A stretch of DNA of 64,000 nt from Agrostemma githago (GCA_958450325.1 OY288242.1:65301562-65365561); one strand, 5' to 3'; positions 43,889 to 54,875 are shown, numbered from the stretch's first letter. Notes: generated from the letters alone by a model not told the origin. Numbers and translations are program-made.

Positions 43889-44683
43889 CTCATAACGACT
43901 CAAACACGAGTCGTACACTATCCTATTTTTCAAACTCGATAGTATTTTACGACTTAGGTCAACACGTGCATAATTAATCACGTGTATGCTATCTTTTCAA
44001 ATCATGCATCCTCATATTTGCATCTTTTCAATTCAATCCAATATTTGCACAAACCGTTAATTTCGATTTACCGTTACTAACCGTTTGCTTGTTTCTTTTG
44101 TCAATTTAATTCTTGTTCGTTTATTGTACTAAATGAACCCACATGCTAAATTCCACTTTGACGTAGAATTAATTGCATTAAATTGACTTAGAAACCCTTT
44201 TCAAATTCAATTCACATGTTTAGGGAAAATACTCTTTGCATATCATTTCCCCGTTTAACTAGCGCGCGTATTGTAAGTCACTCAAATTCTTAGTAGAGGC
44301 CGCTAATGTGCGGGCGGGGTTGGGTGTCCTTTGTGGGCTTCCCAACACGTACCCTCACCCCTTACTCAGAACCTCGGTTTTCGGATGCCCGAAACCGTTG
44401 GCGCACGAGAGTCATTCAATACACAATATCCGATAATGTCGGTATTGGTATCAAATGCAAAGGGACGAGCCCAATAAACTCTGACATCGGAAATGGGCCG
44501 TATTTTGTATACGGACCACTACGACATAGAGTGGGCTCGAATGGTTCCGAATAACCACAAAATTCGGTGGCGACTCCACTTCGACCTAAATTTCAATTCG
44601 ATCCATTCTCATATGGAGATTCATTCGCCTACCCAAACCCGCGCGTGGCCGTGTCGGGGTGGACCTATGTCATGTCCACAATT

Positions 44684-44701
44684 TGGCGACTCCGCTGGGG
44701 A
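44684..44701 (+). other. Primer binding site of Tat-3
   Basis: TGGCGACTCCGCTGGGGA starts three bases after the LTR. It is close to the site used by Ogre-type elements (an Arg-type tRNA, from memory) and differs from the Tat-1 site. Confidence 0.8.
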
Positions 44702-45752
44702 TTAACTGATGCGTGACTTACCATCGGCATCCTCAGGGTGAGACTCGAATAGAAATCGTTTGACAAATACAATACGCGTTTTAGTTTTACGATTCATGCA
44801 TAACCCATATTTTCCCGGGCCGGTACTGGTGACCGACGTCCCACTATACCGTTGATGTACTCCAACATGGATATGTCAAAAGGTGTCCATAGTCGATTCG
44901 AGTGGGTTTCGCGGCATGTTCTAAGCTCAATTCGACTTAGAGAGTCCGTCCCGATCAACGTCTAGACTATGTACACTGGTATAGACCCTTCCAGACCGAC
45001 CGAGACTTAGTATAGAGCATACATGGCGTCGTTATAATGCTTGTGTGACTACGTGCTACTTGGTTTCCGAGTCATTTTCAAAAAAAATCAACTTTTCAAA
45101 ATTGCATCCTTTTCGAACTATTCAATTTCAAAACCCGGGACATACCGAATGTAGGATTTATGATTTTACTCAAAATAGCCTATTTTCAAGCCGGTATGCT
45201 GCCCAAATCAAAACTCAATCTTTCAAAAATCATGGCCCAATTAAACATTTCGTCTTTTTCGAAATTTGGACCTCTCCACCGAGTTTTCTCGGTCCTTTTT
45301 TCAAAATCAATCAATTTTCAAAACCTTCCTCTTCTAGGACTTCCCGTATTTAGCAGTGTCGGGTCGCGTCTTAAGTTGTCAAGGTCCGTAGCGTCGAAAC
45401 TCCGTCGATCTTACATCACGGGTTTCTTCCCTTTCCTGGTCCGCCTTATTAGACTAAGGCAAGGCTCACCTACGTAGGACAAACCCCTACAAAGGGGGGC
45501 CCGTCAACACGATCGAGTCAAAAGTCTGGGGATGTCCCGTGTGAACCTCCCTTCGAACAGGACTAGGCCCATTTGCCGAATCCTAAGGGAAGCCCACACT
45601 TCACGAGTCATCCGTTTAGGTGTCTTTCTCGAGTCGTTTCCCTTTTTTTAGTCTCGTTTGGGATGTACTTTCTATTCCGGGATTTCTGGGCTAGTTTCTG
45701 ATTACGTGGTGTTCTTACAGACAGGCCAGCCACAGCCCGACATCAACGCAAG
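44702..45752 (+). other. Leader of Tat-3
   Basis: About 1 kb between PBS and gag without a supported protein. Two short overlapping frames at 45045-45477 lack domains. Ogre elements have an extra ORF here; Tat-3 does not. It probably holds packaging and translation signals. Confidence 0.6.
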
Positions 45753-46700
45753 ATGGACGAACTGAAAAACGCCTTAGCCAAGATCGAGACTCAACTGACC
45801 TCCATCCTCGCTAACCAAGCAACTTTGGACACCCGCCTGAGCACCGTAGAGAAGACGGTCCCAGTTGAAGGAGGTGATTCCGCTGGGCCCATAGCCGAAT
45901 TGGTCAGTGTTGTTCGCAGGCTCGAGGAGCAAGTCCATTTGTCAACAAGCAACTCAATCCACTCTGAAAATGCTCGCATTTATTCACCTTTGAATGACGA
46001 GCTACCAGCCAACCTCAACTTAACGGGAATTCCTATGTTTGAGGGTACCGAAGACCCGGTCCATCATATCCGGGCCTTCAAAGACTTCATGGCGGTCAAA
46101 GGGGTAAACTCCACCATGTTCAAGCATCTTTTCCCTTCCTCCTTGGAGAAGCATCCCAGGGCCTGGTTCTACAGGCTCGACCCCAAGAAATACAAGACTT
46201 GGGATGATGTGGCGACCGAGTTTGCTCGGAACTACGCCGATAACACTGAAATCCAGACTACAATGCGTACTCTGGAGGTAATGGCCCAAGAGCCCAAAGA
46301 AGGGTTCACAAAATATCTGCAAAGGTGGAGGGCTGAGAGTGTGAAGTTGGTCGACAAGCCCGGCGAGAAGGCCCTAGTAGAAGCCTTCGTCAAAAATCTA
46401 CTCCCATCCTACCGGGTCCACCTCCGGTATGCCATCATCCCAAACTTTGCTGTCCTTACTGAAATGGGCACAAGGATCGAAGATGATTTGAGGTTGGAGA
46501 GCCTGACTAAGGCCTCTACCAAAGGCTATCAAGGGGCAAGCTCATCCACAATCAAGCCCACACCCGCAGCTGCAGCTCGCAGCATCTTCGACGAGGTAAA
46601 CCTGCTCGACACCTCATCTAAAAAGAATACACCAAATCGGGTATTCACGGATATCTTCACCGGTGAGGTAATTGACTGTTCATGCTATCTTCACCGGTGA
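45753..46700 (+). CDS. gag: gag of Tat-3
   Basis: Capsid protein of the element. It starts at an ATG (MDELKNALAKIETQ) with a short coiled coil. The gag domain follows from about residue 90 (LNLTGIPMFEGTEDPVHHI, FPSSLEKHPRAWFYRL, PKEGFTKYLQRWRAES, LPSYRVHLRYAI). The frame ends at 46698-46700, soon after a 34-bp tandem duplication that throws it out of the pol frame. In the uninterrupted state gag and pol would be one polyprotein. No zinc knuckle is evident before the break. Confidence 0.9.
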   Translation: MDELKNALAKIETQLTSILANQATLDTRLSTVEKTVPVEGGDSAGPIAELVSVVRRLEEQVHLSTSNSIHSENARIYSPLNDELPANLNLTGIPMFEGTEDPVHHIRAFKDFMAVKGVNSTMFKHLFPSSLEKHPRAWFYRLDPKKYKTWDDVATEFARNYADNTEIQTTMRTLEVMAQEPKEGFTKYLQRWRAESVKLVDKPGEKALVEAFVKNLLPSYRVHLRYAIIPNFAVLTEMGTRIEDDLRLESLTKASTKGYQGASSSTIKPTPAAAARSIFDEVNLLDTSSKKNTPNRVFTDIFTGEVIDCSCYLHR

Positions 46701-46715
46701 GGTAATTGACTGTTC
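46652..46715 (+). repeat. 34-bp tandem duplication at the gag-pol junction of Tat-3
   Basis: TATCTTCACCGGTGAGGTAA and the next ten bases occur at 46652 and again at 46686. The gag frame and pol frame differ by exactly this 34-base shift, so the duplication is the single lesion separating them. Confidence 0.9.
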
Positions 46716-49700
46716 TCACCTCATCTCTCCCTATATCCCACAAGTCAACGGGATATGGTCCGACGACGAGGATGATGTATACTTAACCAAAGGGGAAGCC
46801 GTCCCCATCACCATCGAAGAGGTCCGACAGGCTAAGTCTAAGGCCCTAGCCGCCAATCATCTCGCCGCAGCTGGGCGTTCCATTCCTATATCCGTCACTG
46901 AACCCGCCAGGACGGAGCCTACCCTTGAAGAACCAAGCCCAGACACGGCTCTGGTCCAACAAATGAAGAGGGTCCGAGCCGATCTAACCATATGGCAACT
47001 ATTGGTTAGCTCGCAAGCTCATCGGGAAGCACTGACTAAGGCTCTCGATGAAATCAAGGTTGATTCAGAGGCTACCCCTGCTGAAATGGTAGCCACCATC
47101 ATGCCCGACCTTAAAGGCAAATCCAAAGAAGAAGGCCCACTCATAACTTTCTCTGAAGCCGATTTGCCACCATTTGGGCCCAGTCACAATCTGGCCCTAT
47201 ACATCACGGTCATCTGCAAAGGTAAATACCTCCCGATGACCCTTATCGACGAGGGATCAGCCGTGAATGTCCTTCCTCTAAGGACCGCAAAAGCACTCGG
47301 CATTACCGATGCCGATTACCTTCCAACGGCGCAAACTATCCAGGCTTTCGACGGAAGCCCAAAACCTGTCGCCGGGGCCGTGAAATTGAAGATCATAACG
47401 GGCCCAATCGAAAAGGAATTGGAATTTCAGGTGATAGATGTCACCTCATCGTTCAATCTCTTGCTGGGAAGGCCTTGGATCCACGCAGTCAAGGCCGTGT
47501 CATCTACCCTCCATCGTAAAGTCAAGATGCCCCTCAAGGACGGTATCATCACATTAGAGGCGACCCCAATTACCATAGCCAGCTGCAACGCTACGGGTCG
47601 GGCCGACCCACGAGGATTTGATTTCGTGGGCATGATCGAAGAAGAATATCTCTTTAGGCCCTATTTCACAACTAGCATCGATACAATGCTACAAAATCTG
47701 GGTTACCTACCCGGAATAACCTCAAGGCCATATCTTCCAGCTGGGAAGATTATCGAGGTCCTAAATGATGGCGAGTCACATTTCGGATTGGGGTATACTA
47801 TAACTCCGGAAAATGTAGTTCGGGCCGGTATTCACAAGGCCATCGACATTATCAAGGGTACTTACATAAGCCCTTATAGCCTGAAGCTAACGGATTACTT
47901 CGTCACTCCAGTCTTCGGAGCCATCCAAGTGGGCCTCTACCAACCCACCATCACATATCCCGAGACCAAAAAGGCTCGGGAATGCAATTTCATCCCTGAT
48001 GATATATTCACCATCGTCCAGGCCGAATCAAAGGAAGGCGAAAACAGCTCTGAGCCCGTGCTGGGGCTCTTATTCGGGGAAGACAAGGCCATCCCCGCTC
48101 CAAAAGACGACCTGATCAACTTGATCCTTCGCAGCGATCGGTTCGACCCAACCAAGCTAATCACCGAAGTCGGCGCCAACACCGAAACGAGGGCTTGGAG
48201 GAAAACCATAAAATGGACCGACAGTCAAGGACGGGTCTACAAGCTGACCACCGGCGAGGGAGACATGCCGGATACCGAGTCTGAGTCAGAGTCAGAGTCG
48301 GAGTCTGAGTCCGAGTCTAGAGGGTCTGGTGCTAGAGTCGAGTCTGTAACCCCTTTTCCCTTATCCACTGAGGTCTCGGGGCCTGTCCCAAGACCTCTCC
48401 CTATCCCGCCATTGACCAATGATCAGATGGCAGCTCTATTCGAGCTATTTTCAAAATTTACCATCAATAATAATAACGAACACCGTTCTGCTTACGACTT
48501 GTCTTATTTCCAAAATTTTCTCAATTTCAAAAATTTTATATGCAATGACATTGAGAAACCTGACGAACAGGTACCCCTACCTCAACATCTGGTCGAGCAG
48601 CTCGAGCAAAGGGAATCCCGAGATCCGGTAATCGAAGAAACCGAGTCCATCAACGTGGGAACCACTTTAGAGCCCCAGATGCTTAAGTTGGGCCTATCTT
48701 TAGATCCAGAGGAGAGAAAACAATTCACAGACCTCCTCCATGAATTCAAAGATGTCTTTGCATGGTCCTACAAGGACATGCCGGGTATAGACCGGGAGAT
48801 AGCCGAACACCGAATACCCATCAAAGATGGGTGCAAGCCGGTAAAGCAGAAACTCAGAAGAATGAAGCCCGAGTGGTCTCTTAAAGTCAAGGAAGAGGTC
48901 GATAAACAATTTAAAGCAGGCTTTATACAAGTGTCTGAATATCCAGACTGGGTTGCAAACATCGTGCCGGTACCCAAGAAGGACGGCAAGGTGCGGGTTT
49001 GCGTGGACTTCCGGGATCTTAACAAGGCAAGCCCAAAAGACGATTTTCCGTTACCACACATCGACATACTGGTGGATAATACGGCCGATCATGCCCTTCT
49101 ATCGTTCATGGACGGGTATGCCGGGTACAACCAGATTAAAATGGCAGAAGAGGACATGGGTAAGACCACCTTCATTACACCTTGGGGTACTTACTGTTAC
49201 ACCGTCATGTCATTTGGGCTTATCAACGTCGGGGCCACTTATCAACGGACTGCCACTACTTTGCTCCATGACATGATCCATAAGGAAGTGGAGGTCTATG
49301 TGGACGACATGATCGTCAAATCTAAGGACCGAAGCGGGCACATTTCAGCCCTAAGAAAGTTCTTCACCCGGCTACGTAAATACAACATGAGACTGAACCC
49401 GCAAAAATGCAGTTTTGGGGTAACGTCGGGCAAATTACTGGGCCATATCGTTAGCCAACGCGGTATCGAGGTCGACCCAGCTAAAATCAAAGCCATCACC
49501 GAGATGCAACCACCCAAGACCGAAAAGGAAATAAGGGGGTTTCTCGGAAAAGTCCAATACATCAGCCGGTTCATTTCGAAACTAACCATGGTATGCGAAC
49601 CCATCTTCAAAAAGCTAAAAATTGGAGAACGGGTGCTATGGGACGGCAAATGTCAAGCGGCTTTCGATAAAATCAAGGAGATTCTGTCTGCTCCGCCAGT

Positions 49701-51903
49701 ACTAATGCCACCTCAACCCGGTTTGCCTTTGTCGTTATACCTAACAACGACCGAGACAGCCATGGGGGCTATGCTGGCCCAGACAGTTGATTCAGAAGAG
49801 CGGGCTATTTACTACATCAGTAAAAAGTTCCTCGAATATGAGTGCAAATATACGATGCTCGAAAAGACGTGCCTAGCATTGGTTTGGGCCACTAAAAAGC
49901 TCCGACATTACATGCTCAGTCACGAGGTACATGTGTTATCCAAAATGGATCCTATCAAGTACTTATTCGAGAAGCCCGTCCTCAACGGCAGGATGTCAAG
50001 ATGGACTTTAATGTTATCCGAGTTCGACCTCAAATTTGTACCATTAAAAGCCATCAAAGGCCGGGTAGTCGCCGAGTTCCTCGCTGACAGCCCAATATCC
50101 GAAGAAGGCCACACCGATACATGGGCCTTTCCTGATGAAGACATATTCCATACCGATACGGAAGTATGGGATCTATATTTCGATGGGGCATCCAACTTCC
50201 GAGGATTTGGGGTCGGAATCCTGTTAATTTCACCCCGGGGGGAACACACTCCCTTATCCATCAAGTTGGACTTCGACGTAACCAACAACGCAGCCGAATA
50301 CGAAGCATGCATTCACGGGTTGCAAGCCGCCGCTGATTTAGGAGTAACAAACCTCCGGGTCCACGGTGATTCATCATTAGTCATCAATCAAGCACTCCAA
50401 AAATGGAAAACTCGGAACGCCAATCTCGTGGCTTACCAAGCACGGGTAAGGGTTCTGGAGAAACAATTTCAAAAGGTAGAATACATTTATCTGCCCCGGG
50501 AAGAGAATCAGTTCGCAGATGCACTTTCCAAATTAGCATCTTTACTGAACATCCCGGATCACCTGACCAGCATGCCAATCTGTGTCGAAAGACGGTCCGA
50601 GCCAGCCTACATCCACGCCATTCAGGATATCGAGATAACTGACCCGGAGCCTTGGTATCAAGCTGTCCTAACCTACCTGACAACGGGAGAGTACCCCCCG
50701 GAAGCTGAAAATCGGGCCAAAAAGGCCTTACGAAGATTAGCAACCCAATTTGTCCGAACTGATGACGGGCAATTGTACAAAAAGACGGCACAGGGAGCTC
50801 TACTCCTATGCATCGACAAAATACAAGCCGAAAAGGTCATGGCCGAGGTCCATGATGGCGAAAACGGCCCGCATATGAACGCCCATATGCTAGCCCGAAA
50901 AATCATGAGGCTCGGGTACTATTGGAACACCATGGAAACAGACTGTCAGTTGTATGTCAAACACTGCCATAACTGTCAGATCTTCGCCAATGTGCAGCAT
51001 ATGCCATCTTCCCTATTATATACCATGACATCACCATGGCCATTTTCGACATGGGGTATTGACATAATTGGAAAGGTGCATCCTTCCGGGACGGGAGGTC
51101 ATTGCTTCATCTTGGTGGCCATCGACTACTTCACCAAATGGGTCGAAGCCGAGTCATACCGTGTCTTGAACGCCAAGCACGTGGCTAAATTTATCCAAAA
51201 TAAAATAATATGCCGATATGGGATCCCTCACGAGTTCATCAGCGATCACGGGACCCACTTTCAAGCTGAAACTGCCGCATTGCTGGCAAAATACAAAATT
51301 CAAAGGCATACATCTTCGCCTTACCGACCTCAAACAAATGGAGCGGTGGAAGCGGCCAATAAAACAATTGTCACCATACATAAAAAGATGGCTGAAAATT
51401 ACCGGGACTGGCCCGACAAAATACCTTTTGCCCTATGGGGATATCGAACCTCAATCCGCACCGCGACCGGGGCAACCCTGTATTACTTGACATACGGAAT
51501 GGAAGCGGTCCAACCAGTCGAGCTAGAGGTGCCATCCCTTAGGATCCTACTTGAAAGCCAAGTACCTGAGGTAGATTGGGTCCAAGCCCGATACGATTCG
51601 CCAGTCCTTTTAGACGAACGGCGATCCCGGGCTCTCAACAACATTCAAATATACCAGAAAAGGATCCAACGGGCTTTCAACAAACGGGTTAGGCCCAGGA
51701 ATATCAAGGAAGGAGATTTGGTCCTAAAATCGGTTCGTGCCTTACTGCCAGTTGACCCAAGGGGTAAATTCAAACCCAACTGGGCTGGGCCATACTTAGC
51801 CAAGAAGGTCCTAACAGGAGGAGCGGTGATGCTGACAGACTTGGACGGGAACGAATTCGTCAACCCAACCAACTTGGACCAGCTGAAGCGCTACTACCCA
51901 TAA
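46675..51903 (+). CDS. pol: pol of Tat-3 (protease, RT, RNase H, second RNase H, integrase)
   Basis: Open for more than 1740 codons; it has no ATG of its own because it is the continuation of gag. Residue numbers count from 46672. Aspartic protease: MTLIDEGSAVNVLP near residue 190, with Glu in the place of the usual Ser/Thr of D-S/T-G, and LLLGRPW near 265. A Ser-Glu repeat linker is at about residue 535-550. RT spans about 700-960 with VCVDFRDLNKASPKDDFPLP and catalytic YVDD at 876. First RNase H starts near 1020. Second RNase H starts near 1165 (LYFDGASNFRGFG, NNAAEYEAC, HGDSS, NQFADALSK). Integrase starts near 1390 with CHNCQ, GIDIIGK, SDHGTHF and NGAVEAANK. It ends DQLKRYYP. All main catalytic residues appear present, so enzymes could be active if translated. 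Confidence 0.93.
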   Translation, partial: TVHAIFTGEVIDCSHLISPYIPQVNGIWSDDEDDVYLTKGEAVPITIEEVRQAKSKALAANHLAAAGRSIPISVTEPARTEPTLEEPSPDTALVQQMKRVRADLTIWQLLVSSQAHREALTKALDEIKVDSEATPAEMVATIMPDLKGKSKEEGPLITFSEADLPPFGPSHNLALYITVICKGKYLPMTLIDEGSAVNVLPLRTAKALGITDADYLPTAQTIQAFDGSPKPVAGAVKLKIITGPIEKELEFQVIDVTSSFNLLLGRPWIHAVKAVSSTLHRKVKMPLKDGIITLEATPITIASCNATGRADPRGFDFVGMIEEEYLFRPYFTTSIDTMLQNLGYLPGITSRPYLPAGKIIEVLNDGESHFGLGYTITPENVVRAGIHKAIDIIKGTYISPYSLKLTDYFVTPVFGAIQVGLYQPTITYPETKKARECNFIPDDIFTIVQAESKEGENSSEPVLGLLFGEDKAIPAPKDDLINLILRSDRFDPTKLITEVGANTETRAWRKTIKWTDSQGRVYKLTTGEGDMPDTESESESESESESESRGSGARVESVTPFPLSTEVSGPVPRPLPIPPLTNDQMAALFELFSKFTINNNNEHRSAYDLSYFQNFLNFKNFICNDIEKPDEQVPLPQHLVEQLEQRESRDPVIEETESINVGTTLEPQMLKLGLSLDPEERKQFTDLLHEFKDVFAWSYKDMPGIDREIAEHRIPIKDGCKPVKQKLRRMKPEWSLKVKEEVDKQFKAGFIQVSEYPDWVANIVPVPKKDGKVRVCVDFRDLNKASPKDDFPLPHIDILVDNTADHALLSFMDGYAGYNQIKMAEEDMGKTTFITPWGTYCYTVMSFGLINVGATYQRTATTLLHDMIHKEVEVYVDDMIVKSKDRSGHISALRKFFTRLRKYNMRLNPQKCSFGVTSGKLLGHIVSQRGIEVDPAKIKAITEMQPPKTEKEIRGFLGKVQYISRFISKLTMVCEPIFKKLKIGERVLWDGKCQAAFDKIKEILSAPPVLMPPQPGLPLSLYLTTTETAMGAMLAQTVDSEERAIYYISKKFLEYECKYTMLEKTCLALVWATKKLRHYMLSHEVHVLSKMDPIKYLFEKPVLNGRMSRWTLMLSEFDLKFVPLKAIKGRVVAEFLADSPISEEGHTDTWAFPDEDIFHTDTEVWDLYFDGASNFRGFGVGILLISPRGEHTPLSIKLDFDVTNNAAEYEACIHGLQAAADLGVTNLRVHGDSSLVINQALQKWKTRNANLVAYQARVRVLEKQFQKVEYIYLPREENQFADALSKLASLLNIPDHLTSMPICVERRSEPAYIHAIQDIEITDPEPWYQAVLTYLTTGEYPPEAENRAKKALRRLATQFVRTDDGQLYKKTAQGALLLCIDKIQAEKVMAEVHDGENGPHMNAHMLARKIMRLGYYWNTMETDCQLYVKHCHNCQIFANVQHMPSSLLYTMTSPWPFSTWGIDIIGKVHPSGTGGHCFILVAIDYFTKWVEAESYRVLNAKHVAKFIQNKIICRYGIPHEFISDHGTHFQAETAALLAKYKIQRHTSSPYRPQTNGAVEAANKTIVTIHKKMAENYRDWPDKIPFALWGYRTSIRTATGATLYYLTYGMEAVQPVELEVPSLRILLESQVPEVDWVQARYDSPVLLDERRSRALNNIQIYQKRIQRAFNKRVRPRNIKEGDLVLKSVRALLPVDPRGKFKPNWAGPYLAKKVLTGGAVMLTDLDGNEFVNPTNLDQLKRYYP

Positions 51904-52208
51904 ACCCCCATCTCAATGTCATTTGCAAAAATTTATAAAAATTTGTCCTTTTTATAAATTTTCAAAATTATAGACATGTCAATAAGCTAGAATCAATTAT
52001 TCTACTGTCACACATCTTGAATTAATAATCCTAATGTATTTCAAAAATTGCAAAAATCAATCAAATCAAATTTTGAACTACGTTAGGTTTGATTCCGCCA
52101 TTTGCGGATACGTAGGCAACCCTTCAAAAGGGTACAACCACTGCAATAAACGAAAGACGGGAACGGTGTTCAATAATATGTCTTTTATTAATATCTCGAT
52201 AAACTCGG

Positions 52209-52242
<34 letters not shown>

Positions 52243-52317
52243 GCCCAAAACGGCATTCACACAAAAAAAATCACACCACAAAAATAATAATAATATTCAA
52301 ATAATAAAATAAGGAGA
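51904..52317. other. Spacer between pol and antisense gene in Tat-3
   Basis: AT-rich with a run of about 27 A at 52215-52241. It contains the block GCGGATACGTAGGCAACCC, also present in Tat-2. The sense and antisense genes converge here. Confidence 0.55.
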
Positions 52318-54195
52318 CTAATAACCGGGCATCTTCCCCTTCCCCTTGTCCTTCGGGTCGCGTGGAGCCTGAGGTCTTCGGGGTGGTGACGAGCGTTCCC
52401 GAATCACAAGTGGAACCTCTTTAGCCCGGGCCCGCTTCTTTGGCGACGGGTCTTCAATCACGGTCTTCGGCCCAAGTCGGGCCCGCACATGCTCAGGCAG
52501 TCTGTCCCGTGGGCCAAGTCGGTCCTGCACGGGTAGTCTTGGGCCCAGTCTCCTTCCCAAGTCAGTCTGGGGGCTCACTTTCCCCCAAGCACCTTTAGCA
52601 CTAGACCCTTCAGCTTGAGTCTTAGTCTTTTTCTTTTGCCCTGACATTAGGCGGACTAGGGTAGCTGGAGTGTCTCCCTCAGAACCCCCTGTTGTCTTTA
52701 GCTTGCTCCCTTCTCAGCAGGTCGAAGGCTTCATCGACTTTCAAGGCGGCTCGGGCTTTAGCATCTCCTGCTTTGGTCCACTTCGTATAAGAATCTGAAA
52801 CCCAGATTGAATGGCGAGATTTGACAATAGGCCAAGTATGCCGTGTGTACCACCTTTGCATCCAGGTATCACACATTACATCAGTCAGTTGGGTAGGGTC
52901 ACTCACAACTGCTTCAACTTCAGGGATTTGCTGAGTCCATCCATACTGCCTTAGTATGCGATCTGGATAGAGATGAACCGTCTGCTTGAAGGAAAGGATC
53001 ACCTGATAGCGGGCTCTGTCCCTCGGGTCCAAGCCACTCCAAAGGTAGATGGGCCACCATGGAACTACCCATCGAATTAGCGGGCCACCATGAAAAGACA
53101 AAACCTCGTCCCAGTACTTCTGCGAAATCTGACGAGAAAAGTCAATGGCCCGCCTCCTCGTCATCACCTGGTTATGACGGTAGTTGCCCGCATCAAGAGG
53201 AGGATCTATCACTGATAGTCTCTCATATAGCCAAATCTGCAAAAGAAAACAAAAGCATGAGATTCCAAGGCAAAATAGGCGTTCGCCTAAAGGCCACTCG
53301 ACCGAGTGCTTGGGATACTCGATCGAGTGGTACCCCTGAACGGAAACAGGAGACTCTTTACAAGGGCACTCGATCGAGTTCCAGGGTGACTCGATCGAGT
53401 GGCACCTCCGAAGACAGATCAGGAGAGTTCCATCGAGGGTACTCGACCGAGTGCCTGGGTGACTCGATCGAGTACCCCCTGCAGTAAAAGAAATTTTTTC
53501 GCAAAAAAAAATCAAAAAATCGAAAAATTGAATAAAAAGGCCAAGTGACATACTTGCAACAAACGGGTGCTCCCGGTAAGACGAATGGATGAGTCCCTTT
53601 TGTGATCATCCAATCCTTGGATAATCTCGCTCGTGATCAACCAAGCTGGGCTGTGCTCAGTCTCCATCAGATCCACTACGGTCAGAAGACGGGTGCTTCC
53701 CATGCAGGATAACAAATACATATGACCCTCAAAAGCATATACATGAAGCATGCAAAAAGAGAAGGCCCTACGGCTGTAAGCCGGTCTAACCCGAACATCG
53801 AGAGGGTTCATAAATTTCTCAGCCAAGTCGATCAGAGAAATTTTGTCACCATCCATCATGCGGGATACCTCATTGTGAGAGAGCCCTAGAAATTCCCTCC
53901 GTTTCCTCCTCGGGTCATAGATCGAGTACGGGACGGCAGGACGGAGTATCGGGTTCCATCCTCCTATAGCTGCAATCTCCTCAGGTAAAGGGCAGACTTC
54001 GCCCCGAGGGAAGGCAAAGACATGATATATGTCATCCCAATAAGCCAAGCAAGCATCCAGAAAATAGCGGTCAACCACCATCTGACGGAACGGGTACAAT
54101 TGGGTTATCCCCGTCTGATTCAAAGCCACCCTATCTGCATCCCTAAAGCGACGGGACCACTCCTGCAACATCACACTCAACCTATCGATACTCAT
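52318..54195 (-). pseudogene. Antisense gene of Tat-3, plant-mobile-domain-like, two exons
   Basis: Opposite to pol. ATG at 54195 (MSIDRLSVMLQEWSRRFRD). Exon 1 includes YHVFAFPRGEVCPLPEEIA, GDKISLIDLAEKFMNP, FCMLHVYAFEGHMYLLSCM and SPAWLITSEIIQGLDD, ending at STRLLQ (53554). The intron has donor GTATGT and acceptor TTTTGCAG. Exon 2 starts IWLYERLSVIDPPLD, with RARYQVILSFKQTVHLYPD and ARAALKVDEAFDLLRREQAK, and ends with a Lys/Arg/Pro-rich tail (APRDPKDKGKGKMPGY). Family resemblance is to plant mobile domain proteins that are also found in host genomes. A frameshift near 52680 (KDNRGF then stop, where Tat-2 reads KDNMGFFDAGET) breaks the last third. It was probably functional until recently. 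Function unknown. Confidence 0.75.
53237..53553 (-). repeat. Intron of the Tat-3 antisense gene with palindrome pairs
   Basis: A 317-bp intron with good splice sites. Between 53293 and 53480 are three pairs of the same palindrome as in the LTRs (CACTCGACCGAGTG with ACTCGATCGAGT, and so on). Each pair is separated by a short spacer containing TGGG-like sequence. Their presence in a spliced, antisense-transcribed segment is not explained by LTR function. Confidence 0.75.
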
Positions 54196-54305
54196 GGCTA
54201 AACTTCTTAAAGAAGATGAAGAGACTTTCACAAGAGAATTAGAGAGAATTTCTCTTAAGAAAGGGGTGTTTGTGACTTGTGAAGAAAATCAAGAGCAAGG
54301 AGGGG

Positions 54306-54314
54306 CTATATATA
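54306..54314 (-). promoter_or_regulatory. Antisense TATA box in Tat-3
   Basis: TATATATAG on the minus strand, about 110-120 bases before the ATG at 54195. The same arrangement is seen in Tat-2 and Tat-1, which supports a real promoter. Confidence 0.6.
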
Positions 54315-54875
54315 GCGTTAGCCTCGCAAACCGTTTAGGAAAATTTCCTAATCTCAATAGGAATCGAACCACAATCCTAGTCTCAATACTAGCATAGAAA
54401 TCTCCATCCCGAACTTTCCTCATCTTTGTTAGGAGTCAAAATCTCAAAGTTTCCAAAATTCAAAAAATCTCAAGATTTCAAATTTCAAAAATTCAAAAAT
54501 TCAAATTTTCAAAAAACATTTCTCCCCAGCGCGAGTCATCTTACTGCCTACGTGTTGCATGCATTTTATGTGGCTCATACAGGTACGACTCAAATAGGGA
54601 TGTGCAACCCACGATAATTCCCCAGCGGAAGCCAACGACGGCATTTCAAGGGATGAGTCTACATACAGGCGCACCCAGGACTTACGAGACAAGTCCAATT
54701 CCCCACGGAGTTATCGGCTCAGGTATGACTTCTAGCTTGCGGCTGGCGAGCCCTTCACGCAAGTCTAATGGACTATAAACGACCCGGCCGGAAGTCCGCC
54801 AGGTTTCAATCCTCGATTGGCCTGGTGGATACTCTGACTTTCGCCCTGTCCAAGCCTCAGTCAGAGTGGGGGCTC
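54315..54875 (+). other. 3' untranslated region of Tat-3 with polypurine tract
   Basis: No gene is seen. Short AAATTTCAAAAATTC-like runs lie near 54470-54520. The last bases, GTCAGAGTGGGGGCTC, form the polypurine tract next to the 3' LTR. Confidence 0.65.

Noticed and set aside
45045..45477. Extra ORF1 before gag, as in Ogre elements
   Set aside because: Two short overlapping frames without a domain; too weak to claim an Ogre-type ORF1.
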